Below the pieces are notes generated by a model. The model worked only from the letters and a program-made list of their open reading frames with translations. It was not told the DNA's origin and ran no database searches. From an uncultured Campylobacterales bacterium (lineage in GTDB: Bacteria; Campylobacterota; Campylobacteria; Campylobacterales; Sulfurimonadaceae), in assembly GCA_903885085.1 (NCBI GenBank), contig CAISHH010000076.1, positions 1 through 49,096 on the forward strand: a stretch of DNA of 49,096 nucleotides, given 5' to 3'. The translations under genes were made by a program, and so were the position numbers. Shown here in pieces: positions 18,322-28,257 of the stretch; the stretch's first letter is position 1, and each line of letters starts with the position of its first letter.

Positions 18322-18921
18322 ATGAAACTGGTTCTAGCAACATCTAACAAGGGTAAAGTAAAAGAGATAAAGTATATTTATGATGATATGGATGTTGTCG
18401 CGTATAGTGACTTGATAGAGCCTTTTGAGATAGAAGAAAATGGTCTTACTTTTAAAGAAAATGCACTTATCAAAGCAAGAGCTGTTTATGAAGCACTTCA
18501 TGATGAAAATCTCATCGTGATAGCAGATGACAGTGGTATCAGCGTCGATGCGCTTGGTGGCGAACCGGGGATTTACAGTGCAAGATATGCCGGAGTAGAC
18601 GCAAGTGATAAAGATAATCTCAATAAATTAGTTGAATCACTCAAAGAAAAAGGGCTTACAAGTTCAAAAGCACATTATACGGCGTCTATTGCCATTGTGA
18701 CAAAAAATGCTGAGTTTACGATTCATGGTTGGATGTATGGAAGTGTAATAACAACTCCAAGAGGAGAAAATGGGTTTGGCTATGACCCGATTTTTATGCC
18801 TGAGGGATATGATACAACTTTAGGTGAAATGGATGGTGAGCTAAAAAAATCTCTTTCTCACCGTTCGCAAGCTTTGAAACACACAAAGTCTGTGCTTCAT
18901 TCTATTTCAAAGCATGCATAA
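18322..18921 (+). CDS. rdgB: XTP/dITP pyrophosphatase (HAM1/RdgB family)
   Basis: Hydrolyses non-canonical purine triphosphates (dITP, XTP) to monophosphates, keeping them out of DNA and RNA. The 199-aa protein has the substrate-binding LATSNKGKVKEI at the N-terminus, ENGLTFKENALIKA, catalytic ADDSGISVDALGGEPGIYSARYAG, and GENGFGYDPIFMPEG followed by KKSLSHRSQAL. All family blocks are present and the length is normal. Transcribed alone; an AAGGGAAG site lies just before the ATG. Confidence 0.96.
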   Translation: MKLVLATSNKGKVKEIKYIYDDMDVVAYSDLIEPFEIEENGLTFKENALIKARAVYEALHDENLIVIADDSGISVDALGGEPGIYSARYAGVDASDKDNLNKLVESLKEKGLTSSKAHYTASIAIVTKNAEFTIHGWMYGSVITTPRGENGFGYDPIFMPEGYDTTLGEMDGELKKSLSHRSQALKHTKSVLHSISKHA

Positions 18922-18935
18922 TTAACAAATCTTTT

Positions 18936-19028
18936 TTATAAGATCTTTTGACTTAAACGGTATAACGAGATTTCAAGACGTTGTAAAAAGCTTGTAACTC
19001 TACAACTGATGCCTGTACATGTTTTCAT
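18936..19028 (-). CDS. Candidate 30-aa small protein (unlisted ORF)
   Basis: A 30-codon ORF on the minus strand, 70 bases downstream of the uppP stop. The ATG (19028) is preceded at 5-base spacing by a perfect AGGAG (19034-19038) within AAAAGGAGAG, a stronger ribosome site than most genes here have. The peptide begins MKTCTGISCRVTSF, has two Cys (positions 4 and 9), and continues as an amphipathic basic segment with LQRLEISLYRL. It ends TAA at 18936. A CTCTC/GAGAG mini-hairpin and a TATATA stretch lie between uppP and this ORF. I do not recognise a family. It could be a real small protein or a leader peptide; evidence is the ribosome site and position only. Confidence 0.45.
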   Translation of the reverse strand: MKTCTGISCRVTSFLQRLEISLYRLSQKIL

Positions 19029-19098
19029 GTGCTCTCCTTTTAGCTGTCTCTCTTTATCTTGAGAGGCATATATAAAAGGTTTAGCAAGAACTATTCCA

Positions 19099-19869
19099 CT
19101 AGTTAAAAAACGTTAAAAGAGTGATACCAAAGAGGATACGATATATTCCAAAACTTACGAATGTAAAGTTATCCAAAAATTTTAAAAATAGCTTTACAGT
19201 TGCGTATGCCACGATAAAAGCGACCACAAATCCTACAGCTAAAACCATCAAATTTGCATCACTAAATTCTTTGTAATGTTTGAGTAGATCAAAAGCGGTG
19301 ACAGCACTCATGACAGGAAGAGCGAGTAAAAAGCTAAACTCTGCACTTGCTTTTCTGCTTAAACCCACAAGTAGAGCACCAATGATTGTAGAGCCCGCGC
19401 GACTTGTTCCTGGGATAAGCGCAAAAACCTGAGCAAGCCCGACGATGAGTGACTGTTTCATCGTTATATCTTCCACATTTTGAATCATATGGGCGTCATC
19501 TTTGATAAAGAATTTTTCGACGATTAAAAAAACGATACCGCCTATGATAAACATGATGGCAACTATTTGTAAATTGAACATATCTTTGATCTGGTGTGAA
19601 AATATAAATCCAATGATCCCAATAGGTAAAAATGCCACGAAAAGTTTGACCCATAGGGAAATATGTTGCATGGAGAATTTATCTTTATAATTAAAGACAA
19701 CTGCTAAAATAGCTGCAAACTGTATGATAACTTCGTAAGCTTTTGTTACATCTGTTTGGCCGATGCCTAAAAACTGGCTCGCTACGATCATATGACCTGT
19801 GGAGGAAACGGGTAGAAACTCTGTAAAGCCTTCTACTATGCCAAGTATTACGGAATCAAAAATTGTCAT
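19099..19869 (-). CDS. uppP: Undecaprenyl-diphosphatase UppP (BacA)
   Basis: Integral membrane phosphatase that recycles undecaprenyl diphosphate for peptidoglycan and other glycans; overexpression gives bacitracin resistance. The 256-aa protein has the two signature blocks: [14 protein letters not shown] (13-26) and [34 protein letters not shown]. It has about eight hydrophobic segments and normal length. It is divergent from luxS, sharing a 99-bp gap, and is followed on its own strand by the 30-aa candidate ORF. Confidence 0.96.
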   Translation of the reverse strand: MTIFDSVILGIVEGFTEFLPVSSTGHMIVASQFLGIGQTDVTKAYEVIIQFAAILAVVFNYKDKFSMQHISLWVKLFVAFLPIGIIGFIFSHQIKDMFNLQIVAIMFIIGGIVFLIVEKFFIKDDAHMIQNVEDITMKQSLIVGLAQVFALIPGTSRAGSTIIGALLVGLSRKASAEFSFLLALPVMSAVTAFDLLKHYKEFSDANLMVLAVGFVVAFIVAYATVKLFLKFLDNFTFVSFGIYRILFGITLLTFFN

Positions 19870-19933
19870 TTGAGTCTATCCTTTATTTTAAAAAGTAAAA
19901 TTCTACCATCATCGTTGTTAAGTATTGGTTTGT

Positions 19934-19939
19934 TACAAT
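19934..19939 (+). promoter_or_regulatory. Probable luxS -10 box
   Basis: TACAAT (19934-19939), 29 bases before the luxS ATG, in the gap divergent from uppP. A Shine-Dalgarno AGGAAA precedes the ATG. Confidence 0.4.
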
Positions 19940-19968
19940 TTTACAAAATTAATTTCGAGGAAATATCT

Positions 19969-20484
19969 ATGCCATTATTAGACAGTTTTAAAGTTGATCA
20001 TACGAAGATGACTGCACCAGCAGTGCGTTTTGCAAAATCTATGAAGAGTAAAAGTGGAGATGATGTGACAGTTTTTGACCTTCGCTTCACACGTCCAAAT
20101 GCTGAAGATAATATTCCTCCGCGCGGAATTCATACCTTAGAACACCTTTTTGCTGGATTTATGAGAGATCATTTAAACAGTGAAAATGTAGAGATCATTG
20201 ATATCTCGCCAATGGGTTGTCGTACAGGTTTTTATATGAGTCTTTTTGGAACTCCAGATGAAAAAACTGTGGCAGCTGCTTGGGCAAAGAGTATGGAAGA
20301 TGTCTTACATGTAAAGAGTCAAGAAGAGATTCCAGAACTCAATATTTATCAGTGTGGTACTTATGAAATGCACTCTTTAGATGAAGCAAAAGCGATTTCA
20401 AAACAGGTTCTTGATCGTGGAATCGGTGTGATGAGCAACGAAGAACTAGCACTTGACGAGTCTTTGGTTAAAGTAGCAAAATAA
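19969..20484 (+). CDS. luxS: S-ribosylhomocysteine lyase LuxS
   Basis: Splits S-ribosylhomocysteine into homocysteine and DPD, the AI-2 precursor. The 171-aa protein has zinc ligands H55 and H59 in HTLEH and C129 in QCGTYEMH, and catalytic C84 in [10 protein letters not shown]. The ORF is open 99 bases further upstream, but homology and the AGGAAATATCT ribosome site fix the start at ATG 19969. An 11/12 palindrome copy (20304-20315) encodes VLHVKS in a surface region between C84 and C129. Whether it serves signalling or only the activated methyl cycle cannot be told here. Confidence 0.97.
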   Translation: MPLLDSFKVDHTKMTAPAVRFAKSMKSKSGDDVTVFDLRFTRPNAEDNIPPRGIHTLEHLFAGFMRDHLNSENVEIIDISPMGCRTGFYMSLFGTPDEKTVAAAWAKSMEDVLHVKSQEEIPELNIYQCGTYEMHSLDEAKAISKQVLDRGIGVMSNEELALDESLVKVAK

Positions 20485-20586
20485 TCTTATTTATTTCAAA
20501 TTCTCAAGTTTTTAGCAGACGGCTCAAGTAGCCAGCTGCATTTTCCAGTTAGTCAATAAATAAAGCCGAAAACTTCAAAAAAACCT

Positions 20587-20598
20587 CTTACATGTAAG
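20587..20598. repeat. Dispersed palindrome CTTACATGTAAG, perfect intergenic copy
   Basis: The only perfect copy of the five that is fully outside coding sequence, 32 bases before the TATAAT of the aminotransferase promoter. Confidence 0.85.
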
Positions 20599-20629
20599 CC
20601 ATTAAATTTAAGATTTATACTTCTTTCGT

Positions 20630-20635
20630 TATAAT
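20630..20635 (+). promoter_or_regulatory. -10 box for the aminotransferase-hisZ-purA run
   Basis: Consensus TATAAT, 36 bases before the ATG at 20672; a T-rich tract precedes it. Confidence 0.6.
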
Positions 20636-20671
20636 ACACGGTTTTTTAAATTATTAAACATAGGACATCAA

Positions 20672-21774
20672 ATGTTACTTTTTACGCCAGGGCCTACTCC
20701 AGTTCCTCAAAGTGTTAGAAACGCTATGAGTGATGAGACTCTTCACCACAGAACTCCAGAATTTGAAGCTATTTTCGAGAGAACTCGTGGACTTTTATTT
20801 GAACTTTTTGGTATGGATGAGGTTATTATGCTTTCATCTAGCGGAACGGGAGCGATGGAAGCTGCTGTGACAAATCTTTGTAAAGACACTTTGCTAAATA
20901 TTGACTCTGGGAAATTCGGTGAGCGTTTTGGAAAAATCGCTCTTGCAACTGGACTAAAAAATGATAGTATCAAAAATGATTGGGATACACCTGCAACTGT
21001 TGAAGAGGTTGTAGCTGCACTCAAAGCAAACCCTTCTATCGATGCTATCGCAATTCAGATTAGTGAATCTGCAGGCGGACTTCGTCACAATGTCGAAGAG
21101 ATTGCAGCAGCTGTTAAGGGAATTAACAAGGATATCATTGTTATCGCTGATGGCATCACGGCTGTTGGTGTTGAAAAGCTAGATACTACAAATATTGACT
21201 GTCTTTTAGCTGGAAGTCAAAAAGCATTGATGCTTCCTCCAGGGCTTGCAATTATGGGATTGAGCCAACTTGCACTCGATAAAATCGGCAGTGGAAAAGG
21301 GTATTACTTTAACCTTGCAACAGAAATTAAAAACCAAAAGAAAAATACAACAGCTTGGACTGCGGCAACAACTTTGATTATTGGTTTGGAATCAGTGCTT
21401 CAACGTATCAAAGATGAGGGCGGACTAGAAAAACTCTACTCAGACACTGCCCGCCGCGCAGATGCAAATATCAAAGCGCTTGAGGCTTTAGGTTTACATG
21501 TATATCCGAAAAATCCGGCAAAATCAATGACAACAATCGATGATGAAAATGCAAATGAGATTAGAAAAATCTTGCAAAAAGAGTTTGATATCAATGTTGC
21601 AGGCGGTCAAGATCACTTATCGGGCAAGATTTTTAGAATCAATCAAATGGGTTTAATCGCTCCTTACGAAGCGGCTTGGGTGGTAAACAGTGTAGAACTG
21701 GCTCTTGATAAACTTGGACGCAGAAAATATGATGGAACGGCGAACAAAATCTTTAATGAGGTGTTTTTTCAATT

Positions 21775-21778
<4 letters not shown>
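20672..21778 (+). CDS. Class V pyridoxal-phosphate aminotransferase (alanine-glyoxylate / serine-pyruvate type)
   Basis: A 368-aa PLP enzyme beginning FTPGPTPVPQSVRNAM, with LHHRTPEFEAIF, SSSGTGAMEAAVTNL, ADGITAVGVEKLD and the Schiff-base lysine in GSQKALMLPPGLA, typical of the AGXT / serine-pyruvate subgroup. Likely reactions are glyoxylate or pyruvate amination with Ser or Ala; some members act as phosphoserine or purine catabolic enzymes, so the substrate is open. It overlaps hisZ by 4 nt (ATGA), so its product is coupled to amino acid and purine synthesis genes. Confidence 0.88.
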
Positions 21779-23876
<2,098 letters not shown>

Positions 23877-23903
23877 AAAGAGTTTAAAGGACTAGGAAAG
23901 AGT

Positions 23904-24326
23904 ATGAAAACTCGTTATGCACCTCTTCTCAAAGTGAAAAAAAGTGAGCTAGATAGGTGTGAACGTGAGCTTCAAAAAGCTAATCATACGCTTTTAAGTG
24001 CAAAAAACTCTCTGCATGAGGCATATTTGCTTCTTGCAACTTTGGAGTTACCATGTAGCGGTACAATGCAAGAGATGCTCTCTGCTAGAAGTTTTATTTC
24101 TACTCAAAGAGAGATTGTACAAGATAAAAAAAATTGGGTTGAGTTTGCACAAGAACAAGTTACACTTGCTATTGGAAAGCTAAAGTTATCAAACATTGAA
24201 TATGAAAAGTTTAAGTATCTTGATTTTGAAGAGATAAAAAAGATTATAAAGCTTCGCACTCTTAAAGAAGCGAAAGATCTAGATGAGATCGCTCTCATGA
24301 CACATAATAAAAAGGGAAATGAATGA
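23904..24326 (+). CDS. FliJ-like flagellar coiled-coil protein
   Basis: A 140-aa, almost entirely helical protein with charged heptads (KKSELDRCERELQKANHTLLSAKNSL and IVQDKKNWVEFAQEQVTLAIGKL). This two-helix antiparallel coiled coil resembles FliJ, the stalk and chaperone of the flagellar export ATPase. Coiled coils are weak evidence by themselves; support comes from the coupled downstream MotE-like gene and the conserved purA-carA neighbourhood of this phylum. Overlaps the next gene by 4 nt. Confidence 0.6.
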   Translation: MKTRYAPLLKVKKSELDRCERELQKANHTLLSAKNSLHEAYLLLATLELPCSGTMQEMLSARSFISTQREIVQDKKNWVEFAQEQVTLAIGKLKLSNIEYEKFKYLDFEEIKKIIKLRTLKEAKDLDEIALMTHNKKGNE

Positions 24327-24838
24327 AAGTTATATTTTTATTTATGTTAATTTTTATGGATCTCTTCAGTGCTGATAGTAAAATGTATGAGTGTACAAAA
24401 ATATTCGAAAATAGAAAAAATGAACTTTTAGTCGAATTAGAACGGATTGATGAGCAAAAACAGGCTCTTGATGCTCTAAAGATAGCAACTGAAGATCTTT
24501 TAAAGAAAAAGCAGAATGACCTAAATGCAAGAGAAAGTGCAGTAAATGTAAAGTCAAAAGATGCTGATGCAAAAGCAAAATCAGTCAAAGCAATACTTGA
24601 AGAAAATAAGAAACTGCTTGCACAAATAAAAAGTCTCAAAATGGACAAAATAACACAAACATATGCAAAGATGAAACCAAATGCTGCAGCAGATGTACTC
24701 TCTGGCATGGATGAAGCAGATGCCGTAAAAATTTTAACAGGTTTAAAACCAAGTGTCATTGGTAAAATTTTATCTAAGATGGAGCCTTTGAAGGCTTCCA
24801 AAATAACAACATCACTAAGCAAAGTAAAAGGTGAATAG
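24323..24838 (+). CDS. MotE-like / MgtE-N-domain periplasmic protein
   Basis: A 171-aa exported protein: signal peptide or anchor (about 1-17), long coiled coil with two Cys-free heptad regions (about 30-110), and a C-terminal helical domain about 110-168 with YAKMKPNAAADVLSGMDEADAVKILTGLKPSVIGKILSKMEP, the repeated pattern of the MgtE N-terminal / MotE fold. MotE proteins stabilise flagellar stator or motor components in the periplasm. Its overlap with the FliJ-like gene supports a motility role. In C. jejuni I recall a glycosylated homologue at the same locus. Confidence 0.7.
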   Translation: MKVIFLFMLIFMDLFSADSKMYECTKIFENRKNELLVELERIDEQKQALDALKIATEDLLKKKQNDLNARESAVNVKSKDADAKAKSVKAILEENKKLLAQIKSLKMDKITQTYAKMKPNAAADVLSGMDEADAVKILTGLKPSVIGKILSKMEPLKASKITTSLSKVKGE

Positions 24839-24840
24839 GT

Positions 24841-25440
24841 ATGAGAGGCACAATACTCCATTACGACAGTACAACACAAGATGGGATCATTTCCGCAAAT
24901 GATGGGAATCGTTACAGTTTTAAAAAGAATGACATAAAAAGTATTATTCAAATTCAAAAAGGGATGTACGCAGAGTTTATTGCAGAGCTTCATGATGCAA
25001 AAGAGATCTATATTACAGAAAATAGTACTCATTTTTGTGATGATGGCCTTTCTTTTTATGAAGAACAAAAATATGGTTTCAAAGAGCTTTTTTCTGCAAA
25101 GGGATGTTATACAAGAGCCCAATTTTGGAAGATAACCCTTATAACTTTTGTAATATGGATGTTATTTGGACTTTATATGGTCATGTCAAATTCGGGTAGT
25201 AATGAGATTCCAGATGAAAATGTTATCGTCACGGTGGCAATTGTTATGTTTATATTGCTTCCGATGATATACATCAGTATCGTAACGTCGATTAAGCGTT
25301 TTCATGACAATAACAAGTCAGGATGGTTTTATCTACTTACGCTCATACCATATCTTGGGAGTTTGATCTTGTTGGTTATGAATGGATTTATGCCGACAGT
25401 AAAAGAGGGTAATCGTTATTGTAGAAGAAAAAAGAGCTAG
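24841..25440 (+). CDS. Cold-shock-like domain fused to a DUF805 membrane domain
   Basis: A 199-aa protein with two parts. Residues 1-60 (RGTILHYDSTTQDGIISANDGNRYSFKKNDI) resemble an OB-fold cold-shock-like domain: G-x-I, DGIIS, RYSF. Residues 75-197 form a DUF805 domain: FKELFSAKGCYTRAQFWKITL, three to four membrane segments, TSIKRFHDNNKSGWFYLL and a final MPTVKEGNRY. DUF805 proteins are inner membrane proteins of unknown role. The gene follows the MotE-like gene after 2 bases and sits before DUF507; I do not recall it in the C. jejuni version of this cluster, so it may be an insertion. Confidence 0.75.
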   Translation: MRGTILHYDSTTQDGIISANDGNRYSFKKNDIKSIIQIQKGMYAEFIAELHDAKEIYITENSTHFCDDGLSFYEEQKYGFKELFSAKGCYTRAQFWKITLITFVIWMLFGLYMVMSNSGSNEIPDENVIVTVAIVMFILLPMIYISIVTSIKRFHDNNKSGWFYLLTLIPYLGSLILLVMNGFMPTVKEGNRYCRRKKS

Positions 25441-25512
25441 AGACTGAGACTCGTATAATCAAATCTTTACTTTATTTATTGTAAAATAATAAAATTTTAA
25501 ACAGGGCTTAAT

Positions 25513-26064
25513 ATGAAAGTTTCACTAAAAACTGTACCACATATATCAAATAAAATAGCGATCGATTTAAATAAAAGTGGTTTTGTAACTATGACAAAAG
25601 GCCTTGAAAACGTAGCGCATGAGGCAGAAAAAATTTTAATAGCTAATATCAAACAAGAGTTGGCTTTAGAAGAAAAAGTACATGATATTGTAGATGATAA
25701 TGAAGACCAAATTGAGTTTTATTTAGCAGATGAACGACAGTTGTTTTATATGATAAAGAAAAAACTTGCTCCAGAATTCGGAGTTATATTAAATTATGAA
25801 GAGCGTTATTCAGATATAGCACATAAAATTTTAGATGAGCTTTATGAAGAGGATCTTATCCATTTTGATGTAGCGGAAAATCGTATAAAAAACATTATTT
25901 ACAATTCTATGACTTCGTTTATAGCTGATAATGATGAGATCGAAAAAGCAGTTAGAGAAAAGATTAGTTCTTATAAGCGTAATATCTTTCCAGGTACGGA
26001 TGATTATGATATTCTTTATGAAAAACTTTTTCATGAAGAGATACAAAGAAGAGGAATGGCATGA
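25513..26064 (+). CDS. DUF507 family protein
   Basis: A 183-aa cytoplasmic, acidic, helical protein with two halves, the N-terminal with VPHISNKIAIDLNKSGFVTMTKGLENVAHEAEKIL and the C-terminal with a related VAENRIKNIIYNSMTSFIADNDEIEKAVREKISSYKRNIFPGTDDYDILYEKLFHEEIQRRGM. This layout, with two similar halves, matches DUF507, a family mostly of Campylobacterota and Aquificota, function unknown. It has its own gap of 72 bases with an AATAAT stretch, and overlaps carA by 4 nt. Confidence 0.75.
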   Translation: MKVSLKTVPHISNKIAIDLNKSGFVTMTKGLENVAHEAEKILIANIKQELALEEKVHDIVDDNEDQIEFYLADERQLFYMIKKKLAPEFGVILNYEERYSDIAHKILDELYEEDLIHFDVAENRIKNIIYNSMTSFIADNDEIEKAVREKISSYKRNIFPGTDDYDILYEKLFHEEIQRRGMA

Positions 26065-27197
26065 TGCAAAAAGCTTGGTTATATCTTGAAAATGGAACTT
26101 TTTTAGAAGCAAACAGTTTTGGTGCAAACACGACAAGTGTCGGCGAAATAGTTTTCAACACTTCTATGAGTGGATACCAGGAGATTATGTCTGATCCCTC
26201 TTATGCAGGACAGTTTGTAACATTTACTATGACTGAGATTGGCAATGTCGGTGTTAATGATGAAGATATGGAAAGTAAAGCTGCTCATGCGAAAGGGATG
26301 ATTGTACGTCAGTATCAAGATCGCTATTCAAACTTTAGAGCTGAGGGGTCACTTTCAGATTTTCTAAAAAAGCATAACGTTATTGGTATCTGTGATATTG
26401 ACACAAGATATTTAACAAAAATGTTAAGAGAACAAGGTTCTATGATGATGGTCGCTTCTACAGAGGTAAGCGACAAAGAGGAACTTAAAAAAATTCTTGA
26501 AAACTCACCACGTATTGAAGATGTTAACTATATAGAACAGGTGAGTACAAAAGAGAGTTATATACATCAAAATGGGATCTATGATCCATTTCATTTTAAA
26601 TATAATGATGTGCCAAGTGTTCAAGCTAAAATAGTAGCTATAGACTTTGGTGTAAAAAGAAATATTTTAAATGAACTTACAGAAGCGGGTATGCAAGTTG
26701 AAGTTGTACCCAACACTATAAGCGGTGATGAACTTGTAACAAGATATCAAAATAAAGAGATTGATGGTGTCTTTTTATCAAATGGTCCGGGAGATCCTCT
26801 TGTTTTAAAGTATGAGCAAGAACAGATTAAAAAACTTCTTGCAGCAAAAGTACCTATATTTGGAATATGTCTTGGGCATCAATTGCTTTCTATCTCTCAC
26901 GGATATGACACATTTAAACTTAAATTTGGCCACCATGGTGGGAATCATCCTGTAAAAAATGAAAAAACAGGTGTCGTAGAGATAACAGCTCAAAATCATA
27001 ACTATAATGTTCCAGAAAGTATCGTAGAGATAGCAGAAGTCACACACGTGAATCTATTTGATGATACTATTGAAGGTCTTTATTATAAAGACGAGCCTGT
27101 GTTCTCAGTGCAACATCACCCTGAATCAAGTCCAGGACCAAAAGAAAGCAGATATATCTTCGGTGAATTTCTTTCACTTTTGAAATCAAACAGATAA
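26061..27197 (+). CDS. carA: Carbamoyl-phosphate synthase small (glutaminase) subunit
   Basis: Hydrolyses glutamine and channels ammonia to CarB, for arginine and pyrimidine synthesis. The 378-aa protein has the CarA N-terminal domain (GEIVFNTSMSGYQEIMSDPSYAGQ, GICDIDTRYLTKMLR) and a class I glutaminase domain: SNGPGDP, nucleophile Cys in GICLGHQLLS, GGNHPVK and the His-Glu of VQHHPESSPGP. The initiation site is ATGATG at 26061 or 26064. It is followed by a hairpin inside its stop. carB is not in the window. Confidence 0.96.
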   Translation: MMQKAWLYLENGTFLEANSFGANTTSVGEIVFNTSMSGYQEIMSDPSYAGQFVTFTMTEIGNVGVNDEDMESKAAHAKGMIVRQYQDRYSNFRAEGSLSDFLKKHNVIGICDIDTRYLTKMLREQGSMMMVASTEVSDKEELKKILENSPRIEDVNYIEQVSTKESYIHQNGIYDPFHFKYNDVPSVQAKIVAIDFGVKRNILNELTEAGMQVEVVPNTISGDELVTRYQNKEIDGVFLSNGPGDPLVLKYEQEQIKKLLAAKVPIFGICLGHQLLSISHGYDTFKLKFGHHGGNHPVKNEKTGVVEITAQNHNYNVPESIVEIAEVTHVNLFDDTIEGLYYKDEPVFSVQHHPESSPGPKESRYIFGEFLSLLKSNR

Positions 27198-27217
27198 GAG
27201 TTTTCTCTTATCTTTCT
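27192..27217 (+). terminator. Terminator of the purA-carA run
   Basis: Perfect 9-bp stem AGATAAGAG (27192-27200) / CTCTTATCT (27205-27213) with a TTTT loop, followed by TTCT. The stem overlaps the carA stop codon. Confidence 0.7.
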
Positions 27218-27245
27218 ACTTAACACTAAATTAACACTTTCTTAT

Positions 27246-27251
27246 TATAAT
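27246..27251 (+). promoter_or_regulatory. -10 box for the SafE-like gene
   Basis: TATAAT, 21 bases before the ATG at 27272, after the carA terminator. The leader would be very short. Confidence 0.5.
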
Positions 27252-27271
27252 TATCCAAAAAAGAGAATTTC

Positions 27272-28066
27272 ATGAATGTTATAGAATTAACAGCAATTAT
27301 CAGTTTTGCATTTTTAGGTTCTATTGGTCATTGTATTGGCATGTGCGGTGGCTTTATTATGACATACACGATGGCAAAAGTAAAACCTACGGATTCAAAA
27401 TTTGTACAATCTCTCTATCATCTTTCATATAATCTTGGTCGCGTTACAACATACACTATACTGGGTGCTCTTTTTGGATATTTTGGATCGTTATGGGAAA
27501 TAAATCCGCTTGTCAGATCGATAATGTTTTCTTTAGCTGGTATTTTGATGGTCGTTATGGGACTTTCTTTTGCCGGAAAACTTAAATTTCTTAATTCGAT
27601 TGAAATACCTATTAGTAACTATAGCTGGTTTAAAAAAATGTTTATGTATCAGATGAATTCTGGAAACAAAAGCAGTTTTTTTGTCCTAGGTATGCTCAAT
27701 GGTCTTTTCCCTTGTGGCTTGGTGTATACGATGTTAGTTACAGCTGCAACAACATCCTCGGCATTTTATGGCGCACTTGTAATGTTTATTTTTGGAATAT
27801 TTACAATACCGACACTTTTTACTTTCGCTTTCGTTGTCAGCTTGTTTTCTGGACAAAAATTTCGAGCACTGATGATCCAACTTGCCGCATTGACAGTTAT
27901 AATTTTTGGAATTTGGACAATTTATAAAGCATACCTTCAATTTGATTTTTGGTATAACACCGATAAAGATGTACAAAAAGTCGAACCAACTAAGATGAAG
28001 TGTGGCCCAGCCATGAAATGTGCCGCAGGTAAATGTGGCACGGGTAAATGTGGCTCGAAGCAATAG
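27272..28066 (+). CDS. SafE/DsbD_2-type membrane protein with Cys-rich tail, probable cbb3 copper factor
   Basis: A 264-aa polytopic protein (about six membrane segments) of the sulfite exporter TauE/SafE or DsbD transmembrane group. It has GHCIGMCGGF near the N-terminus (C21, C25) and NGLFPCGLVY (C148), both recurring in this family. The C-terminal tail (about 240-264) is a short cysteine-lysine-glycine repeat with MKC, KCA and KCG units, four Cys in all, likely to bind metal. It lies 191 bases upstream of ccoN, so copper or heme handling for the oxidase is a reasonable inference; direct homologues near cbb3 genes are known for this family. It is not a proven copper transporter. Confidence 0.7.
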   Translation: MNVIELTAIISFAFLGSIGHCIGMCGGFIMTYTMAKVKPTDSKFVQSLYHLSYNLGRVTTYTILGALFGYFGSLWEINPLVRSIMFSLAGILMVVMGLSFAGKLKFLNSIEIPISNYSWFKKMFMYQMNSGNKSSFFVLGMLNGLFPCGLVYTMLVTAATTSSAFYGALVMFIFGIFTIPTLFTFAFVVSLFSGQKFRALMIQLAALTVIIFGIWTIYKAYLQFDFWYNTDKDVQKVEPTKMKCGPAMKCAAGKCGTGKCGSKQ

Positions 28067-28186
28067 CAAAATCAGGGGGTAGTTGCGTGGATGTTACTAA
28101 AATATACAAAAAAATAAATTTAAGCTTAAATATTACTTCTATAAACTTCTTACATATAAATAATTAAATTTTTATATTTCTTCTGC

Positions 28187-28224
28187 TATGATACAGCGTC
28201 TATAGTCTATACATTAAGTATAGA
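28187..28224 (+). promoter_or_regulatory. ccoN promoter and inverted repeat
   Basis: Extended -10 TGCTATGAT (TATGAT 28187-28192), then a 7-bp inverted repeat TCTATAC (28206-28212) / GTATAGA (28218-28224) with a 5-base spacer, in the expected early leader region. Downstream is an AAGGAGG ribosome site. The repeat could be an operator for oxygen or redox control, or an mRNA hairpin. A 10/12 palindrome match sits at 28149-28160. The 28067-28257 gap has no other gene. Confidence 0.45.
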
Positions 28225-28257
28225 TTGTTACGCTTTGAATCTTTAAGGAGGCTATAT

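Larger units (their letters stand above)
20485..20671. other. Structured intergenic region between luxS and the aminotransferase
   Basis: No ORF with a ribosome site is seen. An AT-only 9-bp inverted repeat (TTATTTATT 20487-20495, AATAAATAA 20555-20563) encloses a GC-richer core with GGCT/AGCC (20521-20524/20530-20533) and CAGCTG. It may act as a terminator or stabiliser for luxS mRNA. It is followed by a perfect dispersed palindrome and a promoter. Confidence 0.35.

Noticed and set aside
27734-28069. Antisense ORF rich in Cys and Lys opposite the SafE-like gene
   Set aside because: Product of the reverse complement of a membrane protein gene; no start signal.
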